A stretch of DNA of 64,000 bases from Vishniacozyma victoriae (Eukaryota > Basidiomycota > Tremellomycetes > Tremellales > Bulleribasidiaceae). Positions 1 through 14,266 of this stretch are shown here, piece after piece. Where the stretch lies: NCBI GenBank assembly GCA_017654735.1, contig JADPYG010000001.1:62001-126000 (forward strand), given 5' to 3'. The notes beneath the pieces were generated by a model. It saw nothing but the letters and a program-made list of their open reading frames with translations, searched no databases and was not told where the DNA came from. Each line of letters opens with the position of its first letter. Positions within the stretch are counted from its first letter, which is position 1. A program made the position numbers and the translations under genes.

Positions 1-1105
1 TCACCTGTGTCGATGATAATGATGGAGCCGTGACACCGGTCGACAATTTTTTCGAAGTTCGGCGTATGTCCCTAACGGTCAGCATAGATCCACAGAAGCT
101 GGGATGACTTACGCCAATGACCCTCCTGACTCCCAGCTTTTCCTTCAATTCCTCAGCCCATTGACAAACAACCTGATCATCCTGAACCTCAGCGAGACCT
201 CTCCACCAATAAGGCCCCCCAGCAGAATACAGGTCCATCTCTTCCTGCGTGGTTCCCCTCGGTAGCCCGGAGTAAGGATTAGGTGGATGTGGAGGAGCGA
301 TCGGGAGCGTCAGTGCTCGGGTGAGAAGGGAGTGACCGAGCTCGTTGATCTTCTCTGGGTATGGGAGAAGGTTTTCATATGAAGGTCGCAGGGAGCCGTG
401 GGTGAAGGAGAGGGATGGTGAGAATGGGTATGGGCCGAGAGCGACTTTGGCTGTAGATGAATAGCTGCTGGTCAGCTACTTCCGAACATCTAATGAGGGA
501 CTCACTTTGCTAGCCATTCCTGACCTAGCCAGCCGTCTACCGAGAGTGCTTTCTGCCTGTCCGCTATTGTGCCAAATGTCCTGATGTCGTCCTTTGTAAC
601 ATATCTACCTTTGTCAGCGCCGTACAATCTAGGCAAGATATTTAGCTCACCGCCAATCTCCGATAGCATTCATGATCTCGTGGTTCCCAAGCACTGATAC
701 CACCTGGCCTCCTACGCTACTAGCTTGACCTCTCAACTTCCGCATGAGTTGGTATATCCCACCGGCGTTGGTTCCCCTATCGACAATATCCCCCGTCTGG
801 ACTAGGATATCGCTTCCTCCTATCCAATTGTTGTAGTCGTCTATCAGCTTTGCATTTCGCATGACCCGCTTTGCATTGTCGATATCTAATATGAGCGTCA
901 TCCAGCTAAGTTGCTCGAAAAGCCTACCGCCATGTAAGTCTCCGATAGCTACCAGCCGTTGACGGAAAGTCGGTTCGCCATGCCTGGAGCTTGGAGGGGG
1001 GGTGACGTCGACTACTTTTCGAGATCCTCCCAATGAGCGCGCCCCTAGAAATAGTACGAGCACACCAAAGAGCGCCAGCGCCCATGTTGGTATACGTATC
1101 GGCAT
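1..1105 (-). CDS. Calcineurin-like metallophosphatase, membrane-anchored, 3' end cut by window
   Basis: Reads right to left from the ATG at 1105. Residues 7-25 form a hydrophobic N-terminal segment (signal anchor), followed by the three diagnostic phosphoesterase blocks: GDLHG (about residue 55), GDIVDRG (about 105) and GNHE (about 140). Later exons (roughly 510-610, 470 down to 105, and 80 down to 1) carry a VIG|GHTPNF junction and a DRCHGSIIIIDTG block. That order is typical of Shewanella-like (bacterial-type) protein phosphatases with a bimetal centre. Introns have canonical donors (gtgagc after GDW). The reading is still open at base 1, so the C-terminus lies outside the window. It is head to head with SEC39, 135 bp between start codons. 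The substrate is unknown; the fold is secure. Confidence 0.85.
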
Positions 1106-1240
1106 GATGAAAGTAAGTGTACAAAGGAGTTCGACTTTTTGGCTGTCTTGACTGGACTTGACAATTCAACTCGTACCTGATTTCAACGTCATCCTTCAAG
1201 TGACCGTTGATCATTCACCCACTCTACATATTTGTACATC

Positions 1241-4200
1241 ATGGACGATCCCATGGACGAGGCCACGCCAGCCATCTCCCATGAGGAGCAGCTTGCCAAG
1301 ATTGAACGACTTCCCGACTCGGACGCACTCGCTAAATGTGTCGACATCATTTACGCCGGAGATATCAATGACCGGGTATGGGCGAGGACCGTCATAGATA
1401 CAGGACTAGAAAGAGGGAAGGCACAAGCGACGGAGTTCGAGAGGAATATATGTGGAAGTGATGGGGATCGAGAATGGAACGAGTGTAGCGAGAAGGAGAT
1501 CAAGGAAGCGCTGGATAAGGTTGTCGGACTGGATGAGGATCTGCGCAAACTAGTGATCAATTATGGTTTACTCTATCAAGCGAGCAGTCGTCTTTACACC
1601 TACGATGTCTTCTTTCCAGAACTCGGCCAAGCTCCATCCTACGCTCAGCCAGCGAGCGTAGACGCGGGTGTGTTGGATGCACCGGAAGGAAATGTCATGG
1701 ATCTGGACGATCCTTGGGCGGAGCGGAATGACGAGGATGTCGACGAAACGACTGTTGCTCCAACGATAGACGATCCTTGGGAAACGAATTCAAACAGATC
1801 AGCTCCTGCATCGAGCTCAAACCTTGAACTAGCGATTCCAAATGTCGAATCACAATCAATCAAACTCGAGCCAATCTCTCTGACTCTGCAAGACTTCCTA
1901 TCGCAGTCGATATTAAGCATCGCTCTTGAATTCGCTAGCTCGGCAGACCTCCATGCGCTCGGAGTCGTCTCCGATGTTCACTATTCCGAGCTTTTCCCCT
2001 TCCGCTTCACTATCTGGAACACCCTTCCCGCTTGGGTCGCCCCGGAAGATTTGAAGAAGCATCGCCTTCTTCCGAATGTAGGGGATGACGGCAATGAAGT
2101 CGGAGACTTCAGATCATTTCATCTGTTCGATTGGATACCTGCGCCGGCAGCCACAGAGAGTACAGCTCCGCAAAACGATTTACTAGATACCGACGGACTC
2201 TCGAAATGGTTTGCATCCCGAGTCGAATCGCTCGACAGTGTAGGCGCCCTCGACTTACAATTGGCCTGGGTACAACATGGAGCTTCGCTTGGGATCCCAA
2301 ATCTCGACGCTCTCGGAGAAGATCTATCATTACTATCTCGATTGATTTACGATGCCAACCTCAGCCCGGCTCAACACGAGGAATGGACATTAGCGACCTG
2401 GAAGAAAGCTACGGAGGGAGAAATTGTATCCGCTTATCTCGCAAATTCAACACCCTCCACCATCGTCGGCGATGTAAGGCGACTAATTCTACCGTACCTA
2501 TATGTCCTCGAATCGCGAGCCGAGCGGGCGGGCAAGCCGGACACGCGACTAGTCGAGCGACTACTTCACGAGGCAGTGCTTTCGCTGCCATTACATAAGG
2601 CCCTTCCGGTATTTGAAGCTTCGAAAGCGACTGTTCCGATGTCGGAACGACTTCTCAGAAACGACCAAAACGTGGCTCGACTCGCTCTTGCCTGTTTGTA
2701 CGGCAGTGATGAGCGTGAAGTATGGTCAACAATGTCTGGGATCTTCGAGTGTTTGCCTGTATGGGATGTGTCTGGAGGGGACCTAGAATCGGATAAGGAA
2801 GCAACAGCAACAACGCTCGACTCGATCGCAACATTTGTTCGACCCCATGCGTCCTCCGATAAACCACCTTCTGCCAAAGACCTGTTCATCTTCTTCGCCC
2901 CGCTTCCCTTTGCTGCTCTGTCGAGAGCACTGGATATCCTGGATGTTCATCTCGAATCTGGTGAGATCCTAGCCCGGTGGAATACGGCTGTTCAACTTCG
3001 ATTCCTTCTACAGTCGGCAAGGGATAAAGAGGAGCAAGCACAATTGGCTGAAAAGATGATAAGGCGACAAGCGGGCATGAAGGATCTAGGCAAATGGACG
3101 AAATTATGGGAAGACATGTGTAGATTGAATGGTGGGGATGATGCTCTTTTGAGAGGTGCTTTCGGAACCTTGTCAATAGAGGATATGATGAGGGCGTACT
3201 TGAGCGGTATACTTGGTTCAGGTAGTAAGTTTCAGCTCCGTCGGCCACAACGCTCGAGCTGATTTGTCAGACTTTGATGCGGCCCGACGAATGATCAGGC
3301 GATTCGAAACGGAGTATGATCTTTCGGACAGTCTTCTGGAGGAAGTTGCTTTGGCGACATCGCGCGAGCTTTACGACAACGCCGAGACTGGCAATATACA
3401 TACAGGGGATATGAAGCTGGCATATGACTGGTAGGTTCCACCAGTCTATTGGAGAGGCACCATGCTGAGATTTAGTCTATCTGTACCCGCAACATCTGAG
3501 GCTATTCGAAACGAGAGATCGTTCATCGAAGCAACTTCTCGACTAGCCTCTTTCTCATCCCTCTCCCTCACTCCCTTCCAGATTCGACACGCCAAGAGCA
3601 AGCTCAGCCTCATCCGTCGCGTCTTGTCGACATCGGACGACGCGTACAAGCACGATACAATCATTGTTGAGCTGGCAGAGAAGCTCGGTCTGGGCGATAC
3701 CTCATCACGAGGCCAAATCCTTGGTATGCTTGCCGATGCAGCAGTATCACATGGCGAATACGACCTGGCTGCTGGATACACACAACGCTTGATTGACCTT
3801 GTCAAAGACCGCCGTCGTCGCAGATCGAAGGATGAGGATGAACAGCTACGCACCGTCGTTTGGAAGACCTGCCTAGAGCTTGGTCGTCAAGACGAGTGGT
3901 CGGATATCGATAGTCGAGTTCTACTTTTGGGTCGAGCTACCGAATACTGTCCCGCTGAGAGTATTCCCTCAGTGCTAGCGGTCTGGCGAAATGTCGAGGA
4001 TGGATCCCTGAAATTATCGCAGGCTGCAAAACGACGTCGCTTGGCTGGTATCAAGAATCCTACGAAAGCTCACCCTACTTCCGTCGCGACATCACCAGTG
4101 GTCGGCTCAGAGGAGGAACGAGTACTTGGCTCGAGAACAGCAGCTAGAGCAGCAAAGATGGCTTTGGGTTTCGGAGAAAGGTTCAAGGATCAGATCCCTT

Positions 4201-4442
4201 TCAGGGCGGGTCTATCACCACACCTACCTTCCTTGACATCTAGCCGGGAGCCATCGCGGGATAGGGGAGGAGGGAGTGAAGGTAGAAGATCTCTGGACTC
4301 TGATAGGGACAGTCTTTCTGGGCTCGGGTTTGGAGCGGCCAATCCCACGGATGCCGAAAGGGTCAGTAGACATGCTCGGAAGGCTCTCGTCAGGGGTGTG
4401 GGCTGGTTGCTAGGAGCGGACGAGCGTGATGTGCCACAATGA
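1241..4442 (+). CDS. SEC39: Sec39-domain protein, Dsl1-type Golgi-to-ER tethering complex
   Basis: Three exons, 1241-3224, 3271-3430 and 3476-4442, join in frame to about 1036 residues. The start is the ATG at 1241; the frame also opens nine bases earlier but with TTG. The all-helical body fits the KNTC1/Sec39 family: a stretch near residues 215-260 (ALEFASSADLHALG..., then LFPFRFTIWNTLPAWV) resembles the repeated Sec39 pattern in which a leucine-rich helix precedes a PFRL..L..LP segment. In the family this protein bridges ER SNAREs and Tip20/Dsl1 on the ER membrane to receive COPI vesicles. The last ~100 residues are low-complexity Ser/Arg/Gly. It shares a short divergent promoter with the metallophosphatase. 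Length is near other fungal Sec39 proteins; identification is by pattern, so moderate to good. Confidence 0.75.
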
Positions 4443-4529
4443 TCGAAGGTGGTAATATATAGATTGCTCTTCATGCGCTGTGATACATAATTTATGTATG
4501 AACGACGTTCTCACATTACGGATGTTGAT

Positions 4530-5592
4530 CTACCAAGCCTCGTCGAAAGTTCCCTCCTCTGCCAGCTCAGACAACCACCGCCAGAATGGTGCCGAAGGGA
4601 ATCCGACGCAATTATCGTAATTACCTTCGATCTTTTCTATTAGTAGACCCCCTAGTCCCTGGACATCAGCTTGGCTCGACTGGACAAAAGAGGAAGCTGA
4701 CCTGGATCGCGAATCCTCCTGCCCGATCTTCCCCTTCTCCCGATTCGACGTATGCTTTGATCACGTGTGGCTATATTTTAGCTTGGAGAGGATGTTTATT
4801 CACAGGCGAGCTCACTGAGTTGTCGTAGAACTGTACGAGGGTCGAGCATGAGATTGATTGTAGCTTATACCCTGGTGCCTCCACTGTGGGAATGACTGCT
4901 TGTAAGTACTTGAGCTTAGTCGTAGAAGCCATAGACCGACCTATCGTGACACCCGTGACGACCTCACACTGCCTCCCGGACATGAGCGATAACACTTGCT
5001 TCTGTCTGATTAGTCTGTGTACCCAGGACAAATGGAGCGACTTACTTGGTCTGCTCTCGAGATTGGCTTCTCTAAGATTTCCGAGATCTCACCCTCATGC
5101 TTCCCCTCTTCTGCCGTATCCTTTTCAGGAGGAAATATGACCACGGTGTCCGCTAGAAAGTCAGCTTGTTTCCCGACCGAATCAGGCTAGCTTACCGCTA
5201 ATCACCAGCTCCGCTGGATCACTCTCATTCTCTTTGAGTAATCTCTCGTACACCTCCAGTGCCTATCATCGCTCAGCGATAGCAAGGTCGGACTGGTAAT
5301 AATACTGACCTTCTCGCCAGCGGTTGCTATTGGGTAATCGGCCAGACGTCCTTCGAATGATCCTTTGGGTAAATCTTCTGCAAAGGTAGAAGGAACGATC
5401 TCTGGTCTAAATCCCTGGGCTGTCAGCTTGATCAGCTCACTGATTACCACAGCTGAAACATACAGCTACTTCCAGTATGTCTTTTCTTCTTGGGCTCGAC
5501 GAGGCCAGGACCACGCGCCGGTGCTGTAGCATTTGAAAGATAGGCAGAGGAAGAGCATGCGATAGCACTGGGGATGGTCTCGTTATCGACAT
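4530..5592 (-). CDS. Maf-like nucleoside triphosphate pyrophosphatase
   Basis: Five or more short exons on the minus strand from the ATG at 5592 to the TAG at 4530. Exon 1 carries the Maf signature VVLASSSPRRKDIL. Exon 2 carries FRPEIVPSTFAEDLPKG and then ADYPIATAGEK. Exon 3 gives LEVYERLLKENE, then the SADTVV catalytic strand, and the last exon has IEKIEGNYDNCVGFP, the usual closing motif of the family. Maf/ASMTL-type enzymes hydrolyse non-canonical nucleoside triphosphates such as dTTP, UTP or modified bases to monophosphates, protecting nucleic acids. The protein ends 25 residues after the GFP motif with a tryptophan-rich helix. Introns are 40-50 nt with clear CTGAC/CTGAT branch motifs. 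Head to head with UTP20 (248 bp between ATGs); tail to tail with SEC39 at 88 bp. Confidence 0.87.
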
Positions 5593-5840
5593 GATGAGCT
5601 GTGGTGATCAGTGGTATGTATAGAATAGGAGGTGAGGGGGAGAGAAAGCAGGTGACTTAGTACTTGTACTTACGAGTACTGATACTGATACCCCGCACAG
5701 ACCTCCACTTCTTTTTGTGCCTGATGGCTACCGTGGGAAAGTATTATCCGAGATTTCAGTTTTAGCCGTTCACTCAGAGTACCATCTTGCCGCTTGCTAT
5801 ACATACAACCTTGCCTCACAACAAGAGCATCAGTCTCACC

Positions 5841-8800
5841 ATGGACGAACCACCTCAGAAGAGGTTCAAGGTAAGCTGCGAAATTCCCAGAAGTAGTGAA
5901 GCTGACATACCCAGTACACCTCGTACACCCAGCAGATCAGTAATATCAGTATCGATGTTGGGCGTAATAAGGGATTAGCATGGGAGAAAGAGGAATTCGA
6001 TGAGGCAGACCAGGTCGTAAGTCAGCTAAAAGTAGCTTGTCTCCTGCCAAAGCTGACGAGTGTAGAAGACACCTTTCACCTCTGAGGTCGCTCGTCTCAG
6101 TCTGCTAGATTTGACTCTACCATTCCAACAACTTCAAAAAACCTTGTACCCCCTCACCACCAGTCTACCCATCATCCTCCTCAACCTACCAGCGATCTCA
6201 AAAGCCCTATACGATCTATATGACCAAGTCAAAGATGGTCAGGATAATCTTCACTCCGGACTCGACTCGACTCTACAACTACACCATGCCTTGTTCGAGA
6301 CGTGTCAAGGAGAGGCATTACCTCACCTGGCAGAGACGGCCAAGCACCTCACTCGAGTCGGTACACTACGAGCTCTCCATCCCACGCTGGTCGAGAGAAC
6401 TTTCTCCACCCTCTCCCTCATCCTCCGAACCATGTCGCCATTCATCCTCAAACCGTCACCAGAAGCTCAGGACGCGCTAAAAGGAACATGGACCGAAGTC
6501 AGACCTTACCTCAAGCCAAAGACAAACAAGAAATACGTCAGAAAATGTATCGCGGACGCTTGGGCTGGTATCATCAGGAAGGCAAGGTCGGAAGGATTGG
6601 CACGGTTGGTTGATGTGCTACTGGAGAATGAGGCAGAAGGATTGGAAGCGGTTTGGACAAACAGCTTGAAGGGCACATCACATAATCTCCACTCGAGGGC
6701 TCTGCCCGTCATCAGCCTCCTGCTCGATCGACTCATCGAGACCGAGAGCCCTACTCAGCTCGTCACGCTCAATATGGTCTTTACCGCTCTGGTCCACCAT
6801 TGCTCTTCCTCAACCATCACGCCGGTAGTCGAGACTGTGCTCGCTAAAGTCGCTCCAGCAGCGACCGAACCTTCTTCGTCCACCTCTACCGCCACCGCAT
6901 CTATCTCGATCATGTCGGTACTCTCGACAATCCTGCTCGTGAGAAAGGGCAAGCGATACCCCGAATCCCAGCTCAAGCCTACCATGGTCAAGCTACAGAG
7001 CCTATTGCCTCGATTAGAGGAGATCAAGGGAAGCCCGGATGAGCAGCATGTCGAGTGGAGAAAGCACTACGTCCTTTGCGTCATGGGGAGTTTGCAAGCC
7101 GGAAAGTTAGCCCAATGGCTGAGTCCCGGTGTCGCTCTGATTGAGGGTGTTTGGAATCGCCTCGTAAGTTAGTGTTCACGATACGATGTCCCAGCTAATC
7201 ATAAGGAAACGCGCGAGGCATTTGCCTTGGTCAGCTCGCTCGTCAACATGAAGTGGCAGGGTATCGAGCAATTCATACTACCCCATGTCGCTAGGTAAGC
7301 TTTGAACTCCCCGGGGAAGAGACGATCAAGCTGACATCGCAGGACTGCCTTGACTCAGCTGAACAGTGATCCAGTAGCGACTCTAGGTCTGCTCAACCAC
7401 CTCGCAACTTCTGGATATTTATCGGGCGGATTGGCAAATGTCCAAGGAGGTCGATGGCGTCAATCACTCATGGCTTCCCTCCAGGACCTGCTATCCGAGC
7501 TCGCCAACTCCGAAGAGGCCCTCGACCGTCAAGTTCTCATCCAGGTCCTCCGACTGTTGTCGTCCGTCCCTGCCGATGCCAAGCGTCTCGCACCAGACTT
7601 TGCTACTTTGATCAAGCGATTTGGAAATTTCTCCAAAAGCGACGCAGACGGCGCTATCGTCGAATGGCGAGAAGGAGGACCCTTAAACGATGCACACATG
7701 TTTAGCACCTTGCTAAGAAGTGTGCAGGCGTACATCGTCGACGGGGATATGAAGGAGCAGATCACCTCTTTTTTGATTGTGGAAGGTGGATTGGCTTCGA
7801 TCATTCAGAAATGGAATTGGAATGCCGAGGTCATGAGTGTTGTTGGAGGCCTGGTTATCAGGATGAGTCTGCAGTACCAGTGAGTCATCCCTATAATGAG
7901 GGACCTAATTGCTGATCGTAGACTATCGACATCTGACCATGTTTGCCTGACCCAGCACCTCCTCTCGTCCAACTCGAAGCTTCGTAAAGCCGTCCTCCAG
8001 ATGCTCAGTGCATTCGCAGACGAGTTCACGACCGCTTGGAAAGTCTGGCACGCCTGCCTCGAAGTCGAGGCATCGGGAATGACCCTCCAAAATGTCCGAG
8101 AACGAACATCAAACATCGGCAAGCTTGGTCGTACACTGGAAAACATCCCAGCAAGCGAAGAGAACCAATTAGTAGAGGATGCTACGCGATACCTCCTCTC
8201 TCAACTCAAGGTTAATTTCCGACCGCTTTACCCTGATACTATCAAAGCACTTGCTGGCTTGGGCAGTAGTCGCGGAGAGACACTTTGGGGTATCATTTGG
8301 GAACAGCTACAAAAAACTATTGCATCAGAATCGGCTCTTGGTGTGGATCTTGATTGGGAGGAACCCGAGTGGACCAAGGTTTCTGCAGCTCAATCTGATG
8401 AGACGGACCAGGGAGATGAGGAAGACAAGGAGTTCATCTGTCCAAACTTGTTCAAAGGGCGTCGAGCTCTTTCTTCCGCTTGGGCTAGCAACGCGGGTTC
8501 CGCTTCGGAGATCGAGGCGGAGGAAATCCAGGTAAGCTATCGTCTTCAGATACCTTCCTCAAGCTGATGTTCTAGGCCCAGATATCCCCCGATCGACTAG
8601 ATATCCTCAACTACGAGTCTCAACTCCTCGGTACACTCGCCGCCGCCCATTCGCTAGCGGAGAAGCACTCGCGTCTACTCGTCCCAGTGTTCTTGTCAAT
8701 GGCACAACGTGATTCCGATGAGCATTCCGCTTTATCTGGCTTCTCGACCCGTCAACTCCAGAACCGTACCGCCTCCTTTTTGGAGCTGTTTACGAAATTC

Positions 8801-11800
8801 GTTAACCCAAAGGCCTTCTACCGAGCCGATGAGGTTTACGCTCTCTACCTCGACATCACCTCCAGAGGAGAGGTCAGGCTACAAAGCCTAGCTGTGAAAT
8901 GCCTCATGACATACAAATCACCAAAGCTTTTTCCATATGGCGATAACCTCCAAGCTCTGCTTGACGATTCCAAATTCCGAGATGAACTCGTCAACTTTGG
9001 TCTAGGAGCAGATAGTGAAGCCATCGACCCTCAACACCGAGAAGAGATTATCCCCATCGCTATCCGTTTACTTTATGGTATCCTCATTTCGAAACGTGGT
9101 AGAAGTTCTAGTTCGAGTCTGGGCGCGAAGAAGCAAGCTATCCTCGGAGCTTTATCGAGCTGTTACCAAAGTGAATTCGTCACTCTCATTGATCTCATGC
9201 TGGAACCGTTCGTCACTCCCGGCTCGGAGGAAGTCAACGTCAATGTTCCAGGTCGACAACAATCTGGTTTCTTGACTTTACTTCACGATTTGATACGATA
9301 CCTCGGTCCTCAGACTGTATCGTACTGGCCTCGACTACTCACGACAACGGTTGCTCTTGTCGACAATGCCCAGACACAATTGGGCAAGACCAATGCACCT
9401 CTCGAGATCGTAGGAGAAGCGGAGGAAGTGGACGATGAAGCGCTAGAAGGCGATAAAGGCGCGGCACCCCTCCGAACTATCCGAACAGCCGGTATCAAGC
9501 GACTCGTCCAATTCGTTCGAGCTCCTACCGATTTCGATTTCCGTCCTTACCTCTCTGCTATCTACTCGTCCATCATCTCGCCACGATTGGACAAGCTCGA
9601 GATCGAGAACACCCAAGCTCCATCTGGTACTCTCGACCTCATTGCTGCTTTTGCCGCTTCGCCAAACCTCGCTCCGAGCTTGGTTGAAGAGGATGAACGG
9701 ACATTGGTCAAGGCTTTCGCTTGTCTCACAGCTGTCAAGGTCAAGCCTGCTGTCATTGCAAAGGTGTTTGATATTGTCGAACACTTGCTTGCCGATGCGG
9801 ACGATAATGAAGGACAGAGGACTTTGACGTATCGAGTCCTTGTCCCCAATGTCCGAGCATTACTCGATAATATCATCAGGCTCGTACCCATCCTCTCGGG
9901 TCAAGCGGATGATGAGCTACTCAAGCGACTCCTCGGTATCCTATCGCGACTAGCGGCAATTGTCACGGATGGTCAACAGGCTCAACAGCTTGCGTCGCTA
10001 CTTGGCCCAATGCTCAAACTACCAGGAAAGAAGTTGCCAGAAAGGGGAAAGACCAATGTTCTCGTTACTTTACAAAAACTCTACGCCGTCGCACCCGATT
10101 TCCAGGATCCTTCAAGTGTATTCTTCACCCAAACTTGGAACCTCATTTCGAACCTCTTCCAGAGTGTATATCTCCCGCCCACTCGAAAGGCTCTTGTGCA
10201 AGTCCACCAGACATTTGCCGTCATCGACCCATCATTGCAAGAGGTCATCCGACTTTCCACCGAGATCAACGCCTACTCTGAGCGTAGAAAAGAGGAGCCC
10301 GATTTCGATCGACGATTAAACGCTTTCGCCCAGATCAACGATGTCGATCTCAAAGAACTACCTACCACACCTCGAGAGTGGCTGCCCCTCCTCCGAAACG
10401 GTCTGTTCTACCTACTCGAGCAGGAAGAATTGTCGATCCGAACAAACGCTTCCAACCTTCTACAACGATTCATTACGCTTGTCGATACTTCCTCCGAAGG
10501 ACCCACGGTCGATATGTTGCTTCAGGTTGTCATGCCTGGATTACGAAAGACATTCAAGCACAAAGCCGAGCTTGTTCGAAACGAGGCATTACTCGTCCTC
10601 GCTCATGCCGTCAAGACTTGTTCTGGTGTACCTCTACTCGCCGAGATGCTGCCCCTCCTCGGAGGTGAAGACGAGGAGCTCAACTTTTTCACGAACGTTT
10701 CGCATATCCAGGTCCACAGGCGTGCGAGGGCTTTAAGGCGATTGAGAGACGTTGTCGCAGAGTCGGATATCAGGGAGCAAACGACTTCGACAATCTTACT
10801 ACCAGTTTTGGAACATATCATTAGTGGATCAACCGATGTTACCGACCACCACCTAATCAATGAGGCTATCACCACAACGGGTGCTTTGACCGGTCAGCTC
10901 GTCTGGTCTCGTTACAACGCTACTGTTTTACGATTCTTGAAATTAGGATCTGTCAAGACAAATCAACAGAAATTCTATATCCGAACCGTATCCGCTATTC
11001 TTGATCACTTTAGGTTTGATCTCAAGGCGAAAGTCCTTGACGTTGTCGAGCCGGAGGTAGAAGGAGAGGGGGATGATGACGAGGTTGAAGAGCCTGTGGT
11101 TGAGGAAGTCAAGAAGACTGCCGACTCTCGATTCTCGACCGCCTTGATCACCGATGTCATTCTCCACCGACTACTTCCTGCTCTATCCAAATTCGCTGAA
11201 TCCAAAGACGAGACTGAAGATAATATCCGAGTACCCATCTCCTTAGGTATCGTCAAGCTCGCACATGCTTTACCTGGAGATCACGCCACCCACGAAATCA
11301 CCCGGATCGTCACTACCGTTTCAAACGTCCTCAAGAGTAAAGACCAAGATACGAGAGATATCGCTCGTGATACCATTTGCAAAATTGCTCTCTTCCTAGG
11401 TCCAGACTGGTTGGTAAGGGTGATGAAGGAACTTCGAACTGCCCTTTTCCGAGGTCCCCAGAAACATGTTCTTGCAGTCACCATTCACGCCATCTTGGTT
11501 CAAGCTACTTCCGAGCCCGATTCGAGATTTAGCAATTTGGATGAAGCTGTTGAAGATGCTGTTCAGATCTCCGCCGAGGTCATTTGGGGAGAAAGTGGAA
11601 AAGATGTAGTTGCCGAGGGGTTCAAGACGAAAATGCGTGAAGTTCGAGGAGCCAACACTCGAGGACTCGATACGTACCAGCTCGTCGCCCGCTTGGTCTC
11701 GCCTAGCAAGTTGTCTGCCATGCTCGCTCCCGTCCGAGAGATTATGCACGCCTCTCAAGCTATCAAAACGATGCTCCAAGTCGACGAGGTTCTTCGTCGA

Positions 11801-14266
11801 GTCTCGCTAGGTCTGAACGCAAACGACCGACTTGCACCCGAAGACGTCTTATCTCTTTGTTTCTCGTTGATTAGTGGAAACTCGAATTATATCCAGCCGA
11901 AACGAAAGGCACCCAAAGCATCCGTTGCTGCCGACAGTTATCGGGTACAAATGAAACGAAAAGATGCCGAGGAGGAAGACTTTTACCCTCTCAACGCCTA
12001 CAAATTCATCTCCTTTGGACTTGATCTATTCGTAACCGCCTTCAAGAGGGGTAAGTTCGATTTCGATAATGTCGATATCCTCGCTCGATTGGGTCCACTG
12101 GTACCAGTCATCGGGAACACGCTTTACTCGACACATTCTGGTGTACTCCTACTTGGTCTGAAGGCAACAGCAGCAATCATCCGATGTCCAGTACCGCAAG
12201 TCGAAGACTCCACCTCTGTATTCGTCACCAACATTTTCCGAGTAATTCGAAACGCAGGCGGAACTGCTGAATCCGAAGTCGCCCAAACCGCACTCAAGAC
12301 CTTGGCGGTGGTGTTGAGGGATAACAAATCATCCAATATTACTGATAAACAACTCCGATACCTTTTGGAAGTCATCAGTCCCGATATCGAAGAAACAGGT
12401 CGACAAAGTGCTATCTTTACCGTCCTCCGATCGATTGTTGGACGTAAATTCGTTGTACCAGAGATATACGATCTCATGGACCGAGTCTCGGCTATCATGG
12501 TCACCAACCAGTCTACGCATGTTCAAGAGCTTTGCAGGGGAGTGCTCATGGCTTTCCTACTTGATTATCCTCAAGGAGCTGGCCGATTGAAGGCGCAAAT
12601 GACCTTCTTGGCCAGGAACTTGACATATGAATTCGAATCTGGTCGAATCTCGGTTCTGGAAGTCCTATCGGCTGTTCTGTCGAAGTTCTCGGACGACTTG
12701 ATCCACGAATACGCCGATATGTTATTCGTCTCCCTGGTTGCTGTTTTGGCAAACGACGATTCCGAAAAGTGCCGAGCAATGGCTGGCGTTCTCATCAAGC
12801 TCCTCTTTGGACGACTGAGGGATCAACAACGAGCCAAGACTCTCCAAGTACTGAGGTCGTGGGTCGAATTACGAGATGAACAGGCTCAACTCGCTGCTGC
12901 CTCTTTGAACGTTTATTCCATCATTATCGATACCGCCCCTGAAGATGTGGAAAGTATTATCAAAGTCGTCATTCCCGCCATCAGCGAATCTTCCACCGCC
13001 CTACTCGAGGCCGAGACCTCGGAGGAGGATGTCCACCTCGATCACCAAGTCCCACTGAACGCTCTCAAGGCTCTTGTCCGGGCTTTGGAGATCGCTCCAG
13101 CCACCGCAACTACCATGCCATGGGAGTCTATCATTCAACATCTCTTATTCCCCCATACTGGCGTCAGGCTCGCTGCGGCTAGGTGTATTTCCATCTTGCT
13201 GATCCAGAAAGATGGTGTAGATGGTGTGGACCTCCTAGGCGAGGAGGCTCTATTGGAGATAGCGAGAAAAAGTTGTCTACTCATGAAGGGTGAAGCTCCA
13301 GAGGGACGTTTGGAAGTAGTGGATCCGAAATTGGCCGATGTCCTGGTCAAGATTCTATGGAATATCTCCAAGCACTGGGCTGTAAGTCACTTCTTCTCTA
13401 CTCTAATCGTGGCTAATGGAAGGTATCGCACAAAGCGCCCAATACCGCTGCGCTCGAGATTGAAGTCCAGGCAGAAGTCGAGGTCGAGGATGAGGACGAT
13501 GAAGAACCGGCATTTGTCAAAGCTCGAAAATCGACACAACCATTATCTTGGTTAATGTCTCGAATGTCGTACTTGGCACGACACTTGATTGTCCACAGGC
13601 CCTCAGCCAACTCAAATATGTTCATTGCTGTAAGTTCCCGCTTCTGTTTTCCTCCATATATAGCGACTGACGATCAGACCCCATGGACACAGCCATTGAT
13701 GGCTATTCTGAGATTCTTTGCTGGAGTCCTAGAGTCATTGGATCAAGACCAAGCCAAAGGGTTCCTTGTACATGTCCTAAATCCAATTCACAGGATCACA
13801 GACGAGTCGGGAGACCTATCAGCAGCTCAAGGCGAATCTATCGGTGAGCCTCTCTTTCAATCCTTCCCATATCCTTCGGGACAGCGCTGACATACAGATG
13901 ACCTGAGACAACTGGGTGTTGAAGTTCGAGACTTCGTGCAGACCAAGGTTGGTGTCACAGACTTCTCTCGAGTATGGGAGAACCTCCGACGTCACACGAC
14001 AGAGAAGAGGGAGGATAGGAGGCAAGCAAAGAATCAACTGGTACGTCCCTACTGACCTCCAATATGTCTACTCGGGGCGCTGATGTAAAGGCGACTCGGG
14101 ATCCACAAGCATACGCCGAGAGACAGGGTAAACGAATGACCATGAAGAAGGATTCTAAGAAGAGGAAAGTCAAGTCGTTCGCGTAAGTTATCCCTTTTCC
14201 TCATCGGATGGGACTGATGGTAGTGATGGGAAGATCAGAGAGAGGCCCACAAAGAGGCGAGGATAA
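5841..14266 (+). CDS. UTP20: U3 snoRNP / SSU processome component Utp20 (giant HEAT-repeat protein)
   Basis: Twelve exons: 5841-5870, 5915-6016, 6066-7163, 7206-7294, 7343-7879, 7922-8531, 8576-13381, 13423-13629, 13678-13843, 13898-14040, 14091-14182 and 14224-14266. They sum to 7923 nt, an uninterrupted 2640-residue protein, close to the usual ~2500-2800 of Utp20/DRIM. The N-terminus (FKYTSYTQQI...) matches the family opening. The rest is continuous alpha-helical HEAT-like repeat, with acidic linkers near the end of the first third and at about residues 1560 and 2450. The last 60 residues are lysine/arginine-rich (KKDSKKRKVK), a likely nucleolar signal. Utp20 acts in the nucleolus in early 18S rRNA processing. 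The 4.8 kb exon 7 is unusually long for this window; small exons cluster at both ends. Confidence 0.92.

Noticed and set aside
1232..1240. Upstream in-frame start for SEC39
   Set aside because: The codon is TTG; the ATG at 1241 is the first normal start.
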